A stretch of DNA of 64,000 nucleotides. It comes from Phycisphaerales bacterium. GTDB lineage: Bacteria; Planctomycetota; Phycisphaerae; UBA1845. The notes below the pieces were generated by a model, which was not told the origin of the DNA, did not search any database, and saw nothing but the letters and a program-made list of their open reading frames with translations. The stretch covers positions 52,920 to 116,919 of the forward strand of contig JACKHH010000008.1 of assembly GCA_020639095.1 (NCBI GenBank). The letters run 5' to 3'. The first letter of the stretch is position 1. Each line of letters opens with the position of its first letter. Below are positions 9,464-18,418 of this stretch, piece after piece. The position numbers and the translations under genes are program-made.

Positions 9464-9979
9464 TCAGCGGCGATGCATGACCGACTGCACCAGCGCTGCA
9501 ATCCGCGCGCAAACGAAATCGCGGAAACTGTCGTGATCGAGATCGCGCGTGCGCAATGACGGGCCGCTGTCGGTCAGGCCGGATGTGTCCGAACGCGTGA
9601 AGCGCGTCTGGCTGAATGCGATCGCGTTGCTGGTGACCGTGCCGTGAAAGCGCAGGCCGTGATCGCTGTATTCGATAGTGATGATCACGTCACGGCCGCC
9701 ATTGAGGAAGTTGTCCGCGTCGAGCTTCATCGCGACGCCGCTCGGGGCGTACTTGGCGCGCAACTGGTCGAACATCGGAATGAGGTCGACGGCAAATAAC
9801 CGGCGAACGCGATCGAGCGGGTCTTCGCGTTGCTCAGGAACATCGTTAACCGCAGGTGTGGTCAACGTCTGGCGGAGCAGTGCATCGAGGCGCGCTTCGC
9901 TATCGGTCACGCCGGTTTCCGATGCCTGCGAGTGTCGCAGCACCGCGCGGAGATCAACGGATTCTTCCTTCACGGACAC
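9464..9979 (-). CDS. Hypothetical protein
   Basis: This 171-residue protein is convergent with the preceding gene. The GTG at 9979 is chosen because an AGGGGA Shine-Dalgarno lies a few bases upstream; a longer frame to 10060 would add a Cys/Arg-rich stretch that looks non-coding. The central part (RRLFAVDLIPMFDQLRAKY, then NFLNGGRDVIITIEYSDHGL) resembles an alpha/beta domain that includes a self-contained hydrophobic core. No family is recognised and there is no signal peptide or membrane segment. It is probably a soluble cytoplasmic protein. Confidence 0.6.
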   Translation of the reverse strand: MSVKEESVDLRAVLRHSQASETGVTDSEARLDALLRQTLTTPAVNDVPEQREDPLDRVRRLFAVDLIPMFDQLRAKYAPSGVAMKLDADNFLNGGRDVIITIEYSDHGLRFHGTVTSNAIAFSQTRFTRSDTSGLTDSGPSLRTRDLDHDSFRDFVCARIAALVQSVMHRR

Positions 9980-10189
9980 AGGAATTCCCCTGGATGGCCG
10001 ACCTTTGACCACGCAGCCCCGGCTGGGCGGTCCCCAATAGATGGTTCGGCGAGGTCGCACAAAAACTTAACCCCCACCCGCGTCGCGGGCGGCGGATTGG
10101 TGGCCTGACGCCCTCCCGCGTCCCGGTGACGCGAGACGGGGAACGTGGTACCATCCCGCACACGACAACAGTTATCGGAGGTTCATACC

Positions 10190-11521
10190 ATGAAGCGTTT
10201 TCTTGCAGCATTCGCCCTGTGCCTGTGCCTTTCGCCGATCGCAATGGCCGGCGGTGCTTTTCGCGACGACCTGCCCAAGATCTCCTGGGAGAAGGCCGCG
10301 GAGCATTACGGCCAGGAGTGCATCGTTTACGGTGCGGTCGTCGCGACCCGGGACATTGGCAATCGTTGCTTCCTCAACTTCCACCAGAACTACCGCGAGA
10401 ACTTCACGGTCGTCATCAACAAGAACGTCTATGACAAGTTCCCGGAGAATCCGGAAAGCTACTTCCGCGGCAAGAACGTCCGCGTCGTGGGCAAGGTGGT
10501 CGAGTTCAAGGGCAAGCCGGAGATCGTCGTCGACTCGGCGGATGTGATTGAGGTTGTGGACAGCCCGAATCCGCCGGAAGGCTCGGACGTGGTCACAACG
10601 AAGCTCCCGGACACGACAGCCACTACAACAACGACGCCCCAAGACGCATCAGCGCACAACGATATCGCCCCACCGCCGGCAGCAGCCAACGGCACCGTGC
10701 GCATCGCCACGTTCAACGTACTCAACCTATTCGACGAGTTCGACGACCCGTACGTTGAGAATGAACGCCTCCCTGGAAAGGACGCGGACGAGATCGGCAA
10801 GATCGCGGCGACGATCGCGAAGCTGGGTGCGGACGTCGTGGCGCTTGAAGAAGTCGAGAACCGTCAGGTCGTCGAGAAAATGTGCCATGACCATCTCGCG
10901 AAGTTCGGCTACGAGGTCGTCGAGTTCGAGGGCAACAGCGATCGCGGAATCGACGTGGCGCTGCTGTCGCGCCTGCCGATCGGCAGCGTGACGTCGCACC
11001 GTCACCTCGACTTCGTCGATGGCAACGGCAATCCGATGCGCTTCCAGCGCGACCTGCTGCAAGTCGAAATCGAACCGGACGGGTTGGAGCCGTTCGACGT
11101 GTTCGTGGTACACCTCAAGAGCAAGTACGGCGGCGCGGAGAAGTCGCTGCCGCTGCGCATGGGTGAAGCCAATACGATCCGCAAGCTCTTCGACGACATG
11201 CTGAGCCAGGACTCGCGGAAGCGCTTCGTCATCTGCGGCGACTTCAACGACACGTTCGACAGTGAACCGCTCAAGCGCATCGTCGGCACGGGTGACAAGG
11301 CGCTGCACGCGTTCTTTGAGGACGTGCCCGAGGATCAGCGGATCACTTATAATCGTAATCATCTTTCGATGATCGATTTCATTCTTGCATCACCGGCCAT
11401 GGCGAAGACCTACGTGCCCAAGTCGTACACAATTCTGCCCGGGTCCGTGGAATCGGGAGGTTCCGACCACAATCCGGTGGCGGCGTCCTTCCACCTGTCG
11501 GCGATGTCCGCGAGCAATTGA
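10190..11521 (+). CDS. Secreted endonuclease/exonuclease/phosphatase-fold protein with N-terminal OB-like domain
   Basis: The protein has 443 residues. A signal peptide (MKRFLAAFALCLCLSPIAMA) is followed by an OB-fold-like domain (about residues 25-130, with CIVYGAVVATRDIGNRCFLNF and VRVVGKVVEFKGKPEIVV) and a Thr-rich linker. The endonuclease/exonuclease/phosphatase domain then shows RIATFNVLNLFDEF, ALEEVEN, VHLKSKYGG, CGDFND and the final SDHNPV motif, so the metal and catalytic residues are present. The ATG at 10190 has GGAGG upstream; an earlier in-frame ATG at 10145 would put 15 residues before the signal peptide. The layout suggests an exported nuclease with its own nucleic-acid-binding module; the substrate is not visible. 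Confidence 0.88.
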   Translation: MKRFLAAFALCLCLSPIAMAGGAFRDDLPKISWEKAAEHYGQECIVYGAVVATRDIGNRCFLNFHQNYRENFTVVINKNVYDKFPENPESYFRGKNVRVVGKVVEFKGKPEIVVDSADVIEVVDSPNPPEGSDVVTTKLPDTTATTTTTPQDASAHNDIAPPPAAANGTVRIATFNVLNLFDEFDDPYVENERLPGKDADEIGKIAATIAKLGADVVALEEVENRQVVEKMCHDHLAKFGYEVVEFEGNSDRGIDVALLSRLPIGSVTSHRHLDFVDGNGNPMRFQRDLLQVEIEPDGLEPFDVFVVHLKSKYGGAEKSLPLRMGEANTIRKLFDDMLSQDSRKRFVICGDFNDTFDSEPLKRIVGTGDKALHAFFEDVPEDQRITYNRNHLSMIDFILASPAMAKTYVPKSYTILPGSVESGGSDHNPVAASFHLSAMSASN

Positions 11522-11600
11522 CAACCGCACCCGTGTGGATGATTGACACGCGCATGCGGCTATTCTAGGATCGCGTAGGGGAAGGGTCTTCGGCGGCCCG

Positions 11601-11633
11601 GGTGGTGCGTCGGAGGCCGGAGGCCTACCACAC
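11601..11633. repeat. Small intergenic palindrome
   Basis: A perfect inner hairpin AGGCC-GGA-GGCCT is enclosed by GTGGT and ACCAC arms. It lies in the spacer upstream of the FHA-GAF kinase gene and has no T-run, so it is not read as a terminator. Confidence 0.5.
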
Positions 11634-11692
11634 GTCCAACGAGCGGCCACCGAAAACGGGATCGCAGTTCGTCGCTGTCGAGGGAGCGCATC

Positions 11693-13357
11693 GTGCCCAC
11701 GCTACAGGTGCTTCAAGGGCCTGACAAAGGGCAGTTGTTCCAGTTGTCCGGTGAAGGCGTCGTACTGGGTCGGTATTCGCAGCAAGTTCCGCTGACCGAC
11801 CACACGGTGTCGCGCCGGCACGCGGAGCTGCGCACCGACAACGGCTCGTGGCGCATCTTCGACCTGGGCAGTTCCAACGGCACATACGTCAACGGCGACC
11901 GCATCGACGGGTCGGCTGGCCTCAAACACAACGCACAGATCAAGATCGGCAGCACGGTCATCGTGTTCAAGCATCGCGGCGAGGTGCGGGGCTACAACCG
12001 GCCTGCCAGCGCGCGCGGGATGGTGGATGTCGGCGGTAGTGATGAGGTCGTCGACTCTGCCGTGCTCTCCGCCATCCAATCGGGCGATGAGAGCATCATC
12101 CTGGCGGCGCCCGAGACGGCTGACGCGGTCCACGCGTGGAACCTGATGTACCAGTTGGCTGAGGCGATCAGTGCGATCAGTTCGATCGACGACATGCTCG
12201 CGCATGTGAACGAAATCATCCTGCGCCACCTGCCGGTCGATCGCGTGTTCATGCTCATGCGCGACGAGGAAACCGGGGAACTGAACCCGATTGCAATGCG
12301 CTATCGCGCGAAGGAGCGTCGCGGCAAGAAACGGCGGATCACGGTGTCGCGCAGCATGATTCGGCACGTCATCGACGAGCGCAAGGGCGTGCTCTGCGCC
12401 AATGCCGACAAACGTTTCGGCAAGGAGGCGATGACCGGCAGCTTGCAGGAACTGGCGCTGATGAGCGTCATCTGCGTGCCGATCGTCGGGCACGAGAAGG
12501 TACACGGGGTGATTCACCTCGACTGTGCCATGTCGCGGCACACCTATTCGCACGAGCAGCTTCGCCTGGCGACGGCGGTCGGCAGCATGGTTGGGCTCGC
12601 GATTGAGAATCACCAACTGATGCAGGCGCGGATGAAGAGTGCCCGATTGGCAGCCACCGGCGAGACCGTGGCGTACCTCTCGCACCACATCCGCAACATG
12701 CTCCAGGGGCTACGCAGCGGCGCGGACGTGGTCGAGGCGGGCCTGCGACGCGACAACCTTGAAAATGTTCGGACGGGTTGGCAGATCATCGAGCACAACC
12801 TCGACCGCGTGTACCACCTTGCGACCAACATGCTCACCTTCAGCAAGGATCGCGAACCGCGCATCGAAATGGTGCAACTCAACCACATCGTCGAGGAGGT
12901 CATCGAACTCGCGCAGCGACCCGCCGCTGAGGCCAAAGTGAAGCTCGACGTCACGCTCGGGGAAATTCCGCCGATCCCGGCAGACAGCGACGGAATTCAC
13001 CAAGCCGTGTTCAACCTCGTGCTCAACGCCATCGCCGCGAGCCCGGAGACCTCCGGCTGCGTGCGTATCGCGACCAATCTCGACGCGTCCGGCAACATGA
13101 TCGGCATCGCGGTGTGCGACAACGGGCCGGGCATCCCCGAAGCGGAGCGCAACAGCGTCTTCACGCCGTTTCACTCGTCCAAGGGGCAAGGCGGAACCGG
13201 TCTGGGATTAGCGGCTGCGAAGAAGATCGTGAACGAACTCGGCGGGGAAATCACCATCAACTCACCGCGTGGCGGCGGCGCCTGCTTCACCATTCGCCTC
13301 GCAGCCGAACGCAGCAGTTCAGTGGACCTGGGCGCCACCCACGGCCCGGCTCACTGA
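11693..13357 (+). CDS. FHA-GAF sensor histidine kinase
   Basis: This 554-residue soluble protein has three modules. An FHA domain (about 1-98) carries GRYSQ, SRRHAEL and LGSSNGTYVNG, the phosphothreonine-binding pattern. A GAF domain spans about 140-310. The kinase core has a phospho-acceptor region LSHHIRNMLQGLRSG near residue 330, an N box near 436, and ATP-lid motifs DNGPGIPEA and GGTGLGLAAAKKI near 476-505. There are no membrane segments, so it should sense a cytoplasmic signal and phospho-proteins. The GTG start has AGGGAG upstream. No response regulator is adjacent, so the partner lies elsewhere. FHA plus GAF on a histidine kinase would link Ser/Thr phosphorylation to two-component signalling. 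Confidence 0.92.
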   Translation: MPTLQVLQGPDKGQLFQLSGEGVVLGRYSQQVPLTDHTVSRRHAELRTDNGSWRIFDLGSSNGTYVNGDRIDGSAGLKHNAQIKIGSTVIVFKHRGEVRGYNRPASARGMVDVGGSDEVVDSAVLSAIQSGDESIILAAPETADAVHAWNLMYQLAEAISAISSIDDMLAHVNEIILRHLPVDRVFMLMRDEETGELNPIAMRYRAKERRGKKRRITVSRSMIRHVIDERKGVLCANADKRFGKEAMTGSLQELALMSVICVPIVGHEKVHGVIHLDCAMSRHTYSHEQLRLATAVGSMVGLAIENHQLMQARMKSARLAATGETVAYLSHHIRNMLQGLRSGADVVEAGLRRDNLENVRTGWQIIEHNLDRVYHLATNMLTFSKDREPRIEMVQLNHIVEEVIELAQRPAAEAKVKLDVTLGEIPPIPADSDGIHQAVFNLVLNAIAASPETSGCVRIATNLDASGNMIGIAVCDNGPGIPEAERNSVFTPFHSSKGQGGTGLGLAAAKKIVNELGGEITINSPRGGGACFTIRLAAERSSSVDLGATHGPAH

Positions 13358-13380
13358 ATCGTTCAGTTCACCTCAAGGTT

Positions 13381-13487
13381 TTGAACCGCCAAGGCTCCAA
13401 GACGCCAAGACCGGATTGGGTTTTTGATGGTGCGTGTTGTCGACCCAACAATTCTGTCCTTGGCGTCTTTGCGTCTTGGCGGTTCAA
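13381..13487. repeat. Palindromic element with CCAAGACGCCAAG arms, copy 1
   Basis: The left arm at 13381-13409 (TTGAACCGCCAAG...) pairs with the inverted right arm at 13458-13487 (...CTTGGCGGTTCAA). CCGGATTGGGTTTT follows the left arm, as in copy 2 at 14036. The two copies flank the zinc-ribbon gene. Confidence 0.75.
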
Positions 13488-13541
13488 TCCTAAAACGAAA
13501 GCGCCGATTTGAGACCGCCACGGCACAGCCAAGCCGTTGAA

Positions 13542-13982
13542 TCACGCGTCGTCGTTTGAGCTTTGCTGGCTCGGCGGGTCTTTCGATCTCAGGAATCGGG
13601 ATGCGAATTTCTGCTTGAGGGCTGCCCATCCACTCGGAGCCTGGGGTACTTCGGATTGCGCTCGTGCGGCGCGGGTTTCCCGGCGAATTTGTAGCCACAA
13701 CGGCACTGTCGCAGCCCCGCATTCCGGACAAACCGACGACGCATTCCCTTCGAGGCTATAGCCACAGACAACGCATTCATTGTCCGCCCTGCGATGGCGT
13801 TGCAAACTCCGCAACCGGCTGCGCCGCCACCAGCGCATGCTCAATGGGATTATCGCCAAGATGAAGATCCCCGGGACTGGCATCGCGTGCACATACCAGA
13901 GGGCGAACGCTGCAACGGTAAATACCAACAGGTATGCCAGCCATGGCGCGGCGTGTTCCAACTGACGACGACGATGCTCCAC
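13542..13982 (-). CDS. Membrane protein with C-terminal zinc ribbon
   Basis: The protein has about 146 residues from the GTG at 13982; a longer frame to 14102 runs into repeat DNA and is doubted. Two hydrophobic segments (around PWLAYLLVFTVAAFALWYVHA and PGIFILAIIPLSM) are followed by a basic loop. A zinc ribbon CVVCGYSLEGN...CPECG comes next, then a charged tail. This membrane-plus-ribbon layout with a Tyr-Ser-Leu ribbon is common in planctomycetes, but its function is unknown. Copies of the same palindromic repeat lie on both sides, and the gene may have been moved or preserved together with them. Confidence 0.7.
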   Translation of the reverse strand: MEHRRRQLEHAAPWLAYLLVFTVAAFALWYVHAMPVPGIFILAIIPLSMRWWRRSRLRSLQRHRRADNECVVCGYSLEGNASSVCPECGAATVPLWLQIRRETRAARAQSEVPQAPSGWAALKQKFASRFLRSKDPPSQQSSNDDA

Positions 13983-14035
13983 GGTAGCCTGCCATCGAGA
14001 GGACGAGGTCAACGGCCGAACACAGCCCGACGGAC

Positions 14036-14185
14036 TTGAAACACCAAGACGCAGAGACGCAAAGGCCGGATTGGGTTTTGCAGGGCAGGCATTGCCCACC
14101 ACAGAGCGCGATAGTCGTCCATCGGTGGTGGGCAGTGCCCACCCTACATTTCTGTTCTTGGCGTCTTTGCGTCTTGGCGGTTCAA
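14036..14185. repeat. Palindromic element with CCAAGACGC arms, copy 2
   Basis: The left arm is at 14036-14065 and the inverted right arm at 14155-14185. Between them sits a second palindrome made of GGGCAGGCATTGCCCACC and GGTGGGCAGTGCCCACC. The CCGGATTGGGTTTTG tract next to the left arm is shared with copy 1. Confidence 0.75.
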
Positions 14186-14203
14186 GTCAGTATGTGATAA
14201 CGC

Positions 14204-14875
14204 CTACTCCGCGCGCCAGGTTTCACCTGGTTTCATTGCGTTCACTTTGACGCCGGACGGGGCGAACTTGCTCACGTTCACCTCGATCGGCGGCCAAGTG
14301 TTGTAGTGGATCGGGATGGCGGTACGTGGGTCGATGAACTCGGCGGCTTTCGTTGCGAGTTCCGGGCCCATGGTGAAGCGATCACCGATGGGGATCGCAG
14401 CCACGTCGGGTTTGTAGATTTCCCCCAGCAGCTGCATGTCGCTGAACAGGCCCGTGTCGCCGCAATGGTAGAAGGTCTTGCCACCAAGGTGCGCGACGAT
14501 GCCGCAGGGCATGCCCATGTACCGACCCTGGTAGCTTGACGAATGGAACGCCTGCGTGAACGCGACCCAGCCGAAGGCGGTCTTGATTTTCCCACCGGTG
14601 TTGCCCGGCTCGACGTTTTTGACGCCCTGCTCGCCGAGATATTCGGTGATCTCGAACGCGGCGATGACCGTCGCCTTGTTCGCGCGGGCGATGTCGACGG
14701 TGTCGCCGAAGTGATCGGCGTGCCCGTGCGTCAGCGCGATGTAGTCGCACTTGACCTGGTTGTGCTGCATCGTTGCCTTGGGATTTCCGGTCAGAAACGG
14801 ATCGATCGCCAGCGTGTGCGACCCGTCAGTCAGCAGGAAACCGGAATGCCCCAGATACGTGATGTCGAGTGCCAT
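14204..14875 (-). CDS. Metal-dependent hydrolase, UPF0173 (beta-lactamase fold)
   Basis: The 223-residue cytoplasmic protein starts MALDITYLGHSGFLL. The metal-binding motif THGHADHFGD is complete, and further ligand histidines are seen in YHCGDTGLF and PIHYNTWPP. Length and sequence match the UPF0173/UlaG-like metallo-beta-lactamase family. An AGGAGA Shine-Dalgarno precedes the ATG. The physiological substrate of this family is not established. Confidence 0.9.
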   Translation of the reverse strand: MALDITYLGHSGFLLTDGSHTLAIDPFLTGNPKATMQHNQVKCDYIALTHGHADHFGDTVDIARANKATVIAAFEITEYLGEQGVKNVEPGNTGGKIKTAFGWVAFTQAFHSSSYQGRYMGMPCGIVAHLGGKTFYHCGDTGLFSDMQLLGEIYKPDVAAIPIGDRFTMGPELATKAAEFIDPRTAIPIHYNTWPPIEVNVSKFAPSGVKVNAMKPGETWRAE

Positions 14876-14966
14876 GATGTCTCTCCTTTATCCTGATCAG
14901 GTCGATCCAACCAATGGCTTGTATTTCACCCGCCGATCAGTGTCCAACACGCAGGTATGATTCGCA

Positions 14967-16316
14967 CTATCCGACAGACGCGTCGCCGTCGGGAGCGCCT
15001 CGTCCTCGCCGCGGGCGAAAGATCAAACGAATGGGCACTTCCGCGAACGGCAAGTGCTCCTGCATGCGGTTGAGCAGGTAGCGTTTGTAATCCTCCTTGA
15101 TGTTCTGCGGATGATTCACGAAACAGACGATCGTGGGCGGCGCAACGCCCACCTGCGTCGCGTAGTAAATGCGCGGTGGTTTCTTGCCGCGCTTCGGCGA
15201 CGGGCCGCGACCCGCGAGCGCCACTTCGAGCACGCGGTTGAGTTCGCCCGTGCCCACGCGTTCGCGCGCCTGCTTGAACAGCGCCCATGCCGTATCGATC
15301 ACCGCGTCGGTATTGTGCGCGTCGCGCGCCGATGTGAACACGACTGGCGCATAATCCACCTCGGGCATCGTCTTGGTCAGGTAGTCGCCGTAGTCGTCGG
15401 TCGCGGCAGCGTCTTTCGCGAGGTCCCACTTGTTGATCACGAGCACGCAGGGCTTGAGTTCTTCCGCGACGGCGCGGGCGAGTTTCTTGTCGGTATTGGT
15501 GATGGCTTCGGTGGAGTCGATGAACAGCACGATGACATCGGCTCGGCGAATCGAGTGCATCACGCGGGTATAGCCGTAGAACTCGATCGAACCCGCCCAC
15601 TTGCTCTTGTTCTTCACCCCGGCGGTATCGATCGCGATGAACGCGCGGCCATCCTGCTCGAAGCGCAGATCGACGGCGTCGCGGGTGGTGCCCGGAACCT
15701 CGCTGACGATGACGTGCTCCTCACCGGCGAGCGCATTGATGAACGTGCTCTTGCCCGTGTTCTGCCTGCCAACGACCGCGACCTTCATCACCGGATCGGT
15801 CGGGACCTCATGCGCGCTGTCGCCGAGACGCTCGACGATGAGGTCTTCGAGATTGCCCCGGCCGAAGCGGTGCAATGCCGATACCGCGAGCGGTTCGCCG
15901 TAGCCCAAACGCACAAATTCCGCGGAGTCGGGTTCTTTGGTGGCGTCATCTGCTTTGTTGGCGATGAGCACGACGCGATCGTGATGCGGGCGGAGCAGCC
16001 GGGCCACCTCGACATCCAGCGGTACCATGCCATCGCGAACATCGACGACGAAGAGGATCAACGACGCGCGGTTGATCGCAAACGCGATCTGCCGTTCGAC
16101 GTGCTCGGTGAGGTTGTCGTGGTCCTCAATGCCGTATCCGCCGGTATCGACCAACTCGAAGTAGGTGTCGCGCAGCTCGATCAACGCGCTGACGCGGTCG
16201 CGCGTCACGCCCGGCGTGGCTTCGACGATGCTGATCTGCTGCCGCGTCAGCCAGTTCAGAATCGAACTCTTGCCGACATTCGGACGACCCACGATGGCTA
16301 CGACAGGGAGTGACAC
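14967..16316 (-). CDS. der: Ribosome-associated GTPase Der (EngA)
   Basis: Der is an essential GTPase for 50S subunit maturation. This 449-residue protein has the diagnostic two tandem G domains: GRPNVGKSS with DTGGYG and NKAD, then GRQNTGKST with DTAGVK and NKWD. A KH-like C-terminal domain (KKPPRIYYATQ...PPTIVCFVNHP) follows. The start is GTG at 16316 with only a weak Shine-Dalgarno. The C-terminal tail is short and basic. Confidence 0.97.
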   Translation of the reverse strand: MSLPVVAIVGRPNVGKSSILNWLTRQQISIVEATPGVTRDRVSALIELRDTYFELVDTGGYGIEDHDNLTEHVERQIAFAINRASLILFVVDVRDGMVPLDVEVARLLRPHHDRVVLIANKADDATKEPDSAEFVRLGYGEPLAVSALHRFGRGNLEDLIVERLGDSAHEVPTDPVMKVAVVGRQNTGKSTFINALAGEEHVIVSEVPGTTRDAVDLRFEQDGRAFIAIDTAGVKNKSKWAGSIEFYGYTRVMHSIRRADVIVLFIDSTEAITNTDKKLARAVAEELKPCVLVINKWDLAKDAAATDDYGDYLTKTMPEVDYAPVVFTSARDAHNTDAVIDTAWALFKQARERVGTGELNRVLEVALAGRGPSPKRGKKPPRIYYATQVGVAPPTIVCFVNHPQNIKEDYKRYLLNRMQEHLPFAEVPIRLIFRPRRGRGAPDGDASVG

Positions 16317-16370
16317 GGAATCTAGTCCAGGATAGGGAATTCGTTTACGCGCCGGAGGTGGGAACGGACC

Positions 16371-16970
16371 TCACCTCTGCAACGGTTCTTTGACGCTTGC
16401 GAGCAGTTCCTCGCGACTTCGCGGGGTCTCATCCATTTTCGCAGCCAGCGTCATTGTGGCCACTGGCGAACCGGTGACTTGATGCCGGATACTGGCAGCT
16501 TCCTGCCCGCCGAGCACCTGGTCGCCGCCGTCGAAACCGACACGCAGCAGCCAATCCGACACCATTGTGTTGGCATGTCGCGGATAGAGCAAACACACCG
16601 CGTGCGGCGCGGACAGACCGGGCAAATCAATGAGTTCCGCACGCACGGGAATGGGCAGCGGGTCCGCGTTCGCGAGTTGTCGTAGCGTGCTGAACTGCGT
16701 GCCGGCGTGTTCCGCATCGGAATTCACGAAGAGGAGCACATCGTCGCCGGCAAGGTCCGCCACCGTCACGCCGATCAACTCCACCCGGCCCGTGTCGTCC
16801 ACCCGGTGGATGCGGAAGACCGGTGCGTCGCGGTACGCGTCGATGCTCAACAGCGTCACGACCTCACCGGCCAGGTAACCGACAGCCACACCGTGCGGAA
16901 CCTGCACCAGGTAGGTGCCGGTATACCGCTGCGGGTCGGGCAAGCGCGGGATGGTGAAGTTGGGGTTCAT
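16371..16970 (-). CDS. Hypothetical protein
   Basis: This 199-residue soluble protein has no signal peptide or membrane segment. It is largely beta-rich (YLVQVPHGVAVGYLAGEVVTLLSI, ELIGVTVADLAGDDVLLFVN) and ends with a helical tail, REELLASVKEPLQR. No family is recognised. It lies 54 bp upstream of der in the same direction, so it may be cotranscribed with it. Confidence 0.65.
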   Translation of the reverse strand: MNPNFTIPRLPDPQRYTGTYLVQVPHGVAVGYLAGEVVTLLSIDAYRDAPVFRIHRVDDTGRVELIGVTVADLAGDDVLLFVNSDAEHAGTQFSTLRQLANADPLPIPVRAELIDLPGLSAPHAVCLLYPRHANTMVSDWLLRVGFDGGDQVLGGQEAASIRHQVTGSPVATMTLAAKMDETPRSREELLASVKEPLQR

Positions 16971-17026
16971 GATCGGGCGGGCGCTTTTCGATCAGCCGCG
17001 TCGCATGGAGACGCGTCGACGTCTTC

Positions 17027-17055
17027 GTCCGCTCCCTTACAGTCGCGGCTCGGAT
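17027..17055. repeat. GTCCGCTCCCTTACxGTCGCGGCTCGGAT repeat, copy 1
   Basis: This short repeat near the tyrS 3' end is found again at 34378-34406. Inverted copies are at 32803-32830 and 41917-41944, and a diverged one is at 52283-52309. It carries no T-run. Confidence 0.75.
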
Positions 17056-17058
17056 TGC

Positions 17059-18282
17059 TCAATCGACCACCAGGCGGACGAAACGACGCTTGCCGCGTTG
17101 GAGCACCTGGCCGGTCTTCACCTCGACGATTCTTTGTGGATCGGTCAGTGGTTCACCATCGAGTCGGACGCCGCCTTCTGAAATGAGCCTTCGGGCTTCA
17201 CTATTCGATTTGGCAAATCCACAATGAACAGCCAGTGCCGTCGTTGTCACTCCGTCCAATGTCATTTGCATCGGGATGCGCAGCTCGTCGATTTCATCCG
17301 GCAAACCCGACTTGCCCGCGCCGTGGATGCGGAAGAATTCGTCCGCGGCTTTTGTGGCGGAATCGGCGTCGTGGAAACGCGTGACGATCTGCTTGCCGAG
17401 TTCAACCTTGCCATCGCGCGGATGTGTACGCTTTGCATCGCACAGTTCCCCGGCGCGCGTGTCGTCCATGCGCGTGAGCAGCGTGAAGTAGTTGCGCATG
17501 AGTTCGTCGGGCACGCTCATCACCTTCGCGAACATTTCGCTCGGGGGGTCGGTGACGCCGATGTAGTTGCCCAGCGACTTGCTCATTTTCTCCTTGCCGT
17601 CGGTGCCCACGAGCAGCGGCATGACCATGACGACCTGTGCTTCCTGACCGGCGGCCCGTTGGAAATCGCGGCCCATCAGGTTGTTGAACGTCTGATCGGT
17701 CCCGCCGAGTTCGACATCGGCGCGAATCTCGACGCTGTCGCGCGCCTGCATCATGGGGTAAAACAACTCGTGGCAATACACCTCCGCACCCGCCTGCATC
17801 CGCTTGGCAAACGTGTCGCGTTCCATCATCCGCGCGACGGTGACCTGCGCAGCCATGCGGATCACGTCCGCGAAGTTCAGCGGGCTGAGCCACGCGCTGT
17901 TGTAGTGGATTTCGAGCTTGCTCTCGTCGGTGTCGATGACCTTGCCAGCCTGCGTGAGATACGTGGCTGCGTTCTCCTTCACCTGATCGGGCGTGAGGAT
18001 CGGGCGGGTCTTCGACTTGCCGCTGGGGTCGCCGATCATCGCGGTGTAGTCGCCGATGATCAGCACCGCCTTGTGCCCGCAATCCTGAAAATCACGGAGC
18101 TTTTGCAACACGACGGTGTGGCCGAGTGTGAGATCGGGCGCCGTCGGGTCCATGCCCAGCTTGACGCGCAGCGGTGCGTTCTTCTCTTTCGCACGCGTGA
18201 GCTTGCGCGCCAGCTCCTCGCGCGAGTAGGTTGAATCGCTACCGCGCAAAAGGCGTTCCAGTTGTTGTTCGACATCGAGCAT
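17059..18282 (-). CDS. tyrS: Tyrosyl-tRNA synthetase
   Basis: It charges tRNA-Tyr. The 407-residue protein has the class I HIGH-type motif in PDLTLGHTVVLQKL, the KMSKS loop in EKMSKSLGNYIGV, and a C-terminal S4 RNA-binding domain (ALAVHCGFAKSNSEARRLISEGGVRLDG). The sequence and length resemble the TyrRS form found in many non-model bacteria. The ATG at 18282 has GAGGG upstream. Confidence 0.96.
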   Translation of the reverse strand: MLDVEQQLERLLRGSDSTYSREELARKLTRAKEKNAPLRVKLGMDPTAPDLTLGHTVVLQKLRDFQDCGHKAVLIIGDYTAMIGDPSGKSKTRPILTPDQVKENAATYLTQAGKVIDTDESKLEIHYNSAWLSPLNFADVIRMAAQVTVARMMERDTFAKRMQAGAEVYCHELFYPMMQARDSVEIRADVELGGTDQTFNNLMGRDFQRAAGQEAQVVMVMPLLVGTDGKEKMSKSLGNYIGVTDPPSEMFAKVMSVPDELMRNYFTLLTRMDDTRAGELCDAKRTHPRDGKVELGKQIVTRFHDADSATKAADEFFRIHGAGKSGLPDEIDELRIPMQMTLDGVTTTALAVHCGFAKSNSEARRLISEGGVRLDGEPLTDPQRIVEVKTGQVLQRGKRRFVRLVVD

Positions 18283-18418
18283 GACGGCAAAACCCTCAGA
18301 ATTCGTTGCGAATCGCGAATGCTAGCGGGCTTGGGGGATATGTTCAACCGGCCGGTGGTGGCGCGAAAACGTCCGAAATCATCGCGGACGGGCGCGTCCT
18401 GTCCACGGCTGAGGAGAA

